This document shows, in pieces, positions 3,990 through 5,174 of a DNA stretch of 5,174 nt (the first letter of the stretch is position 1; every line of letters begins with the position of its first letter). Origin of the DNA: Candidatus Eiseniibacteriota bacterium (GTDB taxonomy: Bacteria > Joyebacterota > Joyebacteria > Joyebacterales > Joyebacteraceae); the NCBI GenBank assembly GCA_030609605.1, contig JAUWBY010000175.1, forward strand, positions 1 to 5,174, given 5' to 3'. The position numbers and the translations under genes were made by a program. The notes under the pieces are model-generated. The model had not been told where the DNA came from and searched no databases. It saw nothing but the letters and a program-made list of their open reading frames with translations.

Positions 3990-5174
3990 GTGTCCAGATG
4001 CGCAAGTGTGATCGCGGGCATCGTGCTCGTGGCGCTCGTGGCGGCACCGGCAGCGTGGGGAGCACAGGGTGAGACCATCCACCTCCTCACCCACCCGTTC
4101 AACCCGGCGGAAGGCGAGCCGGCGATCGACAGCTGGTTGAGGGCGGAGCCGGAGGCGGGAGAGGCGGGCTACTACCTCGTGCAGCTCGCGGGGGCCTCGA
4201 CGGACGAGCGAAGGGCCGCGGTCGAAGCGTTCGGCGGCGAGCTCATCGCCTACGTGCCGGACGATACGTGGATCACGAGGATCGACGGAGATCGGTCGGA
4301 ATCGCTGCTCGCTTCGCCGGACGTGGCGTGGGTGGGCGCGTTCCACCCGGCCTACAAGATCTCTCCCACCATTGGCACTCATGAATTCAAGAACCCGAAG
4401 CGGGCGGGCGATTCGTTTCTGACCCTGCGCGTGCGCATCTTCGATGACCTCGCGGGCACCGCGCTCGCAGTCGAGCGACTCGGCGCCGAGGTGCTAGAGG
4501 CGAGCGACGACGGATTTCAGAAGTTGCTCGTGGTGCACGCCTCCAGACAGATGGTCAACGCGATCGCGCGTGTGCCCGAGGTCTGGTGGATCGAGGAGAA
4601 GCCGGAGTTCTACCTCATGAACGACACCACGAAGTGGGTCGTTCAGTCCAATGTCAGCGGCAATACACCGATCTGGAACCACGGAATTCATGGAGAGAAC
4701 CAGCTGGTCGCCGTGATGGACTCGGGACTGGACTACAACTCGTGCTGGTTCCGGGAGACGGGCGGGGCGGCTCCGGGGCCGTCTCACCGCAAGGTCGTCG
4801 ACTACACGACCTACGGCGGCGGAGTCGCCTACGACGGATGCGACACGGGGCACGGCACGCACGTCTGCGGGACGCTTGCGGGCGACCAGTCGTACATCAA
4901 CGCCGGCAACTACAACTACAACGGCATGGCCTACGAAGCCAAGCTGATGATGCAGGACGTCGGCGCGGACGACGAGTGGGGCTGCATGGTCGGCGAGGTG
5001 CAGATACCGACGAGCCTCACGTCCGCGTACACCAACGCTTACGGGCTCGGCGCGCGCATTCACTCGAACTCGTGGGGCAGCACCGAGAACTCGTACGATT
5101 CGTACTGTGTGAATATCGATAGCTTCATGTGGAACAACCCACAGTTCCTGGTTCTGTTCGCCGCGGGCAACTCC
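3990..5174 (+). CDS. Secreted subtilisin-family (S8) serine protease, N-terminal part
   Basis: The frame is open from GTG 3990 to the window end: 395 residues, 3' truncated. Residues 1-24 or so are a signal peptide (M-S-R-C-A-S, hydrophobic core, A-A-W-G). Residues 60-125 and 142-207 look like two propeptide-type ferredoxin-like modules (Y-Y-L-V-Q-L... and L-T-L-R-V-R-I-F..., each ending in a W-V/W-W-I strand), probably the inhibitory prosegment. The peptidase domain follows from about 215. Catalytic Asp244 is in V-A-V-M-D-S-G-L-D, catalytic His288 in G-H-G-T-H-V-C-G, and oxyanion Asn394 in A-A-G-N-S. The catalytic Ser lies beyond the window. The Y-N-G-M-A-Y-E-A-K-L and S-N-S-W-G segments recall the KP-43-like branch, whose members often have a C-terminal beta-sandwich domain; this placement is inferred. 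The enzyme should hydrolyse proteins outside the cytoplasm. It follows the two secreted paralogues by 88 bp and may process or share a surface with them. GTG is the only reasonable start after the in-frame stop at 3918. Confidence 0.92.
   Translation, partial: MSRCASVIAGIVLVALVAAPAAWGAQGETIHLLTHPFNPAEGEPAIDSWLRAEPEAGEAGYYLVQLAGASTDERRAAVEAFGGELIAYVPDDTWITRIDGDRSESLLASPDVAWVGAFHPAYKISPTIGTHEFKNPKRAGDSFLTLRVRIFDDLAGTALAVERLGAEVLEASDDGFQKLLVVHASRQMVNAIARVPEVWWIEEKPEFYLMNDTTKWVVQSNVSGNTPIWNHGIHGENQLVAVMDSGLDYNSCWFRETGGAAPGPSHRKVVDYTTYGGGVAYDGCDTGHGTHVCGTLAGDQSYINAGNYNYNGMAYEAKLMMQDVGADDEWGCMVGEVQIPTSLTSAYTNAYGLGARIHSNSWGSTENSYDSYCVNIDSFMWNNPQFLVLFAAGNS

Noticed and set aside
3386..4102. 238-codon open frame on the - strand opposite the paralogue 3' end and the protease start
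   Set aside because: It is a high-GC shadow: Arg/Ala/Pro/Val-rich, without an RBS or recognisable domain. The + strand shows homology through the same DNA. The same applies to the - frames at 1920-2462 and 4494-5063.
5061..5083. S-N-S-W-G in the protease as a further SWG module
   Set aside because: It is part of the conserved subtilase core and lacks the following L-K-A-x-F-R residues.

Overview
The window is GC-rich, densely coding bacterial DNA. Every supported gene is on the + strand. Four features suggest a Gram-negative-type environmental lineage: GC-ending codons, AAGGAGG-type ribosome binding sites, GTG and TTG starts, and large secreted proteins built from jelly-roll-like (MAM / choice-of-anchor-like) domains. 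An uncultured FCB-type candidate phylum such as Eisenbacteria or Krumholzibacteriota would fit. That placement is inferred from protein style only; no rRNA or marker gene is present.

Layout. (1) Positions 2-343 hold the C-terminal end of a CPA2/Kef-type cation:proton antiporter. Its stop overlaps by 4 bp (ATGA) the start of (2) 340-1167, a PtsN-like PTS EIIA domain (phospho-acceptor His69) fused to a C-terminal ferredoxin-like, possibly PII-like domain. These look like a transporter with its own regulator. (3) The 194-bp gap 1168-1361 holds an imperfect direct repeat, an extended -10 sigma70-type promoter (TTGCCG-N17-TATAAT), a GC-rich leader hairpin, a C8 tract and a Shine-Dalgarno that points to a TTG start. 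(4) 1362-2594 and (5) 2628-3901 are tandem paralogues. Each encodes a signal peptide followed by two related beta-sandwich-like domains rich in Trp, Tyr and Cys. The second copy is broken by a one-base deletion in a C run near 3431-3435. (6) 3990 to the window end encodes the N-terminal part of a secreted subtilisin-family (S8) protease: signal peptide, two propeptide-like modules, catalytic Asp and His, and the oxyanion-hole Asn at the very edge.

The most unusual signal is a 16-residue module, S-P-V-E-x-x-S-W-G-x-L-K-A-x-F-R. It forms the extreme C-terminus of the first paralogue (2544-2591). In the second paralogue it sits inside domain 1 (2985-3032), within a stretch 27 residues longer than in its sister, and is absent from the C-terminus. 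This looks like either a C-terminal tag that was relocated by recombination or a small coding repeat that can insert in frame.

The promoter at 1264-1292 probably drives the two paralogues together (33-bp gap, strong internal RBS), and perhaps the protease 88 bp further on, since I see no intrinsic terminator between them. The three products would all be exported, so the right-hand two thirds of the window is a secreted or surface-protein cluster. It is functionally separate from the ion-transport pair on the left.
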